Below are positions 63,094-64,000 of a DNA stretch of 64,000 bases, one piece after another. Source of the stretch: Sphingomonas faeni (GTDB taxonomy: Bacteria > Pseudomonadota > Alphaproteobacteria > Sphingomonadales > Sphingomonadaceae). A program made the translations under genes and the position numbers. The stretch covers positions 1 to 64,000 of the forward strand of contig NZ_JANBVH010000003.1 of NCBI RefSeq assembly GCF_024273235.1, in the 5' to 3' direction. The notes beneath the pieces were generated by a model. The model ran no database searches. It was not told where the DNA came from and saw nothing but the letters and a program-made list of their open reading frames with translations. Numbering within the stretch: position 1 is the stretch's first letter; the number at the start of each line of letters is the position of its first letter.

Positions 63094-63504
63094 TCAGCGC
63101 ACGCGCGTCCACGTCTGCGTCTTGCAGAGCGGGAAGAACACGCAGCCGCGCAGCTTCAGCTGGTTCGCGCCGACGGGCGTGATCTTGCCGCTATAGGTCT
63201 TGCCGTCCTCGGCGTTGTAGACCTGGCCGCTGCTCCAGACGCCGTCCTTGTCGGGCTTGAACCCGCTCAGCATCTGCATGCCCTGGATCGGGCGATTGCG
63301 CAGCGCCGTGTTGGCGTTGTTGGCGTCCTTCATCGAAGGGTTCGCGCGCAACGCGTCGGAGGTGAGGATCTTGCCGCAGATCGACGGGCCGCAGCGGGCG
63401 ATCTCGACGATGGCGTTGTGCGTCTCGGTCTTCCAGCGACCGATCACGGTCTCGGGCGTGGCGGCGGCGCCGGCGAGCAGGGCGGTGGCGATCAACAGGG
63501 ACAT
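63094..63504 (-). CDS. DUF2147 secreted protein
   Basis: 136 residues with a signal peptide (MSLLIATALLAGAAATP). DUF2147 features are VIGRWKTETHNAIVEIARCG, ICGKIL and YNAEDGKTYSGKITPVGANQLKLRGC. It is probably a periplasmic lipocalin-like beta protein. Four cysteines may form disulfides. Function unknown. It lies upstream of the FadL-like gene on the same strand, 62 bases apart. Confidence 0.9.
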   Translation of the reverse strand: MSLLIATALLAGAAATPETVIGRWKTETHNAIVEIARCGPSICGKILTSDALRANPSMKDANNANTALRNRPIQGMQMLSGFKPDKDGVWSSGQVYNAEDGKTYSGKITPVGANQLKLRGCVFFPLCKTQTWTRVR

Positions 63505-63828
63505 CTTCTATCCTCTCCTAGTGTCGTTGGGGGTGCCGCATGCGTACGGTCACCGAATTTCTCGTCAGGCCGTCGACGTTACCGCGACCTTGTTGCCGTA
63601 TACGGCAGCTATCGGTCCCGATTAGAATTGTACGAAGACAAGTCAAGCCTTCTTACTGATTCCAGCGGGTGAAAAAGTGTTCATTCAACCACTTCGTCCC
63701 GAGGACTCCGTCATGCCGGGCTCGTTCCGGCATCCACCGTTCCGCACACCCGACGGCATCGAGTTGGCGGAACGGTGGACCCCGGAACCAGTCCGGGGTG
63801 ACGGAGTGAATGGCGTGAGTGCTGTGCC
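63505..63828. other. Gene-free interval with one palindromic repeat
   Basis: Contains an AT-richer promoter-like segment (about 63600-63695) before the family E palindrome at 63706-63806. I see no gene. Confidence 0.7.
63706..63806. repeat. Intergenic palindrome, family E
   Basis: CTCCGTCATGCCGGGCTCGT is mirrored by CAGTCCGGGGTGACGGAG, with inner arms ATCCACCGTTCCGC / GCGGAACGGTGGA. The outer TCCGTCA/TGACGGA pair is exact. One copy is seen here. Confidence 0.8.
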
Positions 63829-64000
63829 TTAGTTCCGCAGCGGCTTGCCCGTCTGCAGCATGTGCACCACCCGCGCCTGCGTCCGCGGATCCTTGACGCT
63901 CGCCATGAACGCCGCGCGCTCCAGATCGAGCAACTGGTCCTCGGTCACGGTGTCGACCAGATCGGCCTCGCCGCCGGTCAGCACTTCGGCAAGACGATCC
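63829..64000 (-). CDS. 3-hydroxyacyl-CoA dehydrogenase, C-terminal end (partial)
   Basis: The last 56 codons of a leftward gene, reading EDQLLDLERAAFMASVKDPR and ending VHMLQTGKPLRN. This is the terminal signature of the fused 3-hydroxyacyl-CoA dehydrogenase/enoyl-CoA hydratase enzymes of beta-oxidation (FadN/FadB-like). The rest lies beyond the window. Confidence 0.82.
   Translation of the reverse strand, partial: DRLAEVLTGGEADLVDTVTEDQLLDLERAAFMASVKDPRTQARVVHMLQTGKPLRN

Noticed and set aside
1..64000. CRISPR arrays, rRNA or tRNA genes, phage or transposase genes
   Set aside because: No regularly spaced direct repeats, no tRNA cloverleaf seen in the gaps, and no transposase or integrase motifs in any convincing gene.

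Overview
The window is high-GC chromosomal DNA from an alphaproteobacterium, most likely a sphingomonad (Sphingomonas or a close relative). The grounds are the TonB-dependent receptors paired with sugar transporters and glycosidases, an amylosucrase locus of the sux type, FixLJ, and short intergenic palindromes beginning CCTCCCCCGCCAGG. The species call is inference. I see no rRNA, tRNA, CRISPR array, phage or intact insertion sequence.

Layout. Positions 1-4451 hold a LacI regulator divergent from an MFS transporter and a GH43 beta-xylosidase/arabinofuranosidase, with two matching LacI-type operators. 4528-7353 hold an alpha/beta hydrolase and an ACE-like M2 peptidase. 7402-14322 is a sucrose locus (MFS, amylosucrase, TonB receptor, LacI regulator) with a mirrored pair of operators. 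14394-21494 hold another TonB receptor, an MFS porter, an SsuD-like flavin monooxygenase, an aldo/keto reductase and a Gfo/Idh oxidoreductase, possibly a sulfosugar pathway. 21445-30061 is a mannoside locus: GPH transporter, GH92, DUF218 protein, TonB receptor and a divergent ROK regulator.

30081-41090 looks like a low-oxygen regulon. It contains a flavodoxin-fold reductase, alcohol dehydrogenase, phosphoketolase, acetate kinase, a small protein, a receiver-only protein, FixJ, a heme-PAS FixL, a universal stress protein, a BON protein and a VIT transporter. Four related sequences (TGCGTA-TT-CCG type) sit in front of these genes and are my candidates for FixJ sites. An FNR/FixK-like box lies at 35395. 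A low-GC stretch and a strong terminator separate this region from a Tat-exported aldehyde oxidoreductase (paoABC, 41611-45400).

45500-52703 carry a small acidic protein, a disulfide oxidoreductase, a GST, and the full yjfI/J/K/L/M/C gene set (PspA, DUF350, DUF1190, DUF2491, DUF2170, glutathionylspermidine-synthase-like). The set is rearranged into two divergent operons with an added ankyrin protein. This is the most interesting poorly understood system in the window. 52832-58852 hold trhO, a Rieske protein, maiA, hmgA and hppD (tyrosine/homogentisate catabolism), a MarR regulator and a LysR regulator. The right end has malate synthase G, a gamma-carbonic-anhydrase-like protein, an OmpP1/FadL porin, a DUF2147 protein and the 3' end of a 3-hydroxyacyl-CoA dehydrogenase.

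At least four families of intergenic palindromes occupy gaps between genes. One lies directly against the GH92 start.
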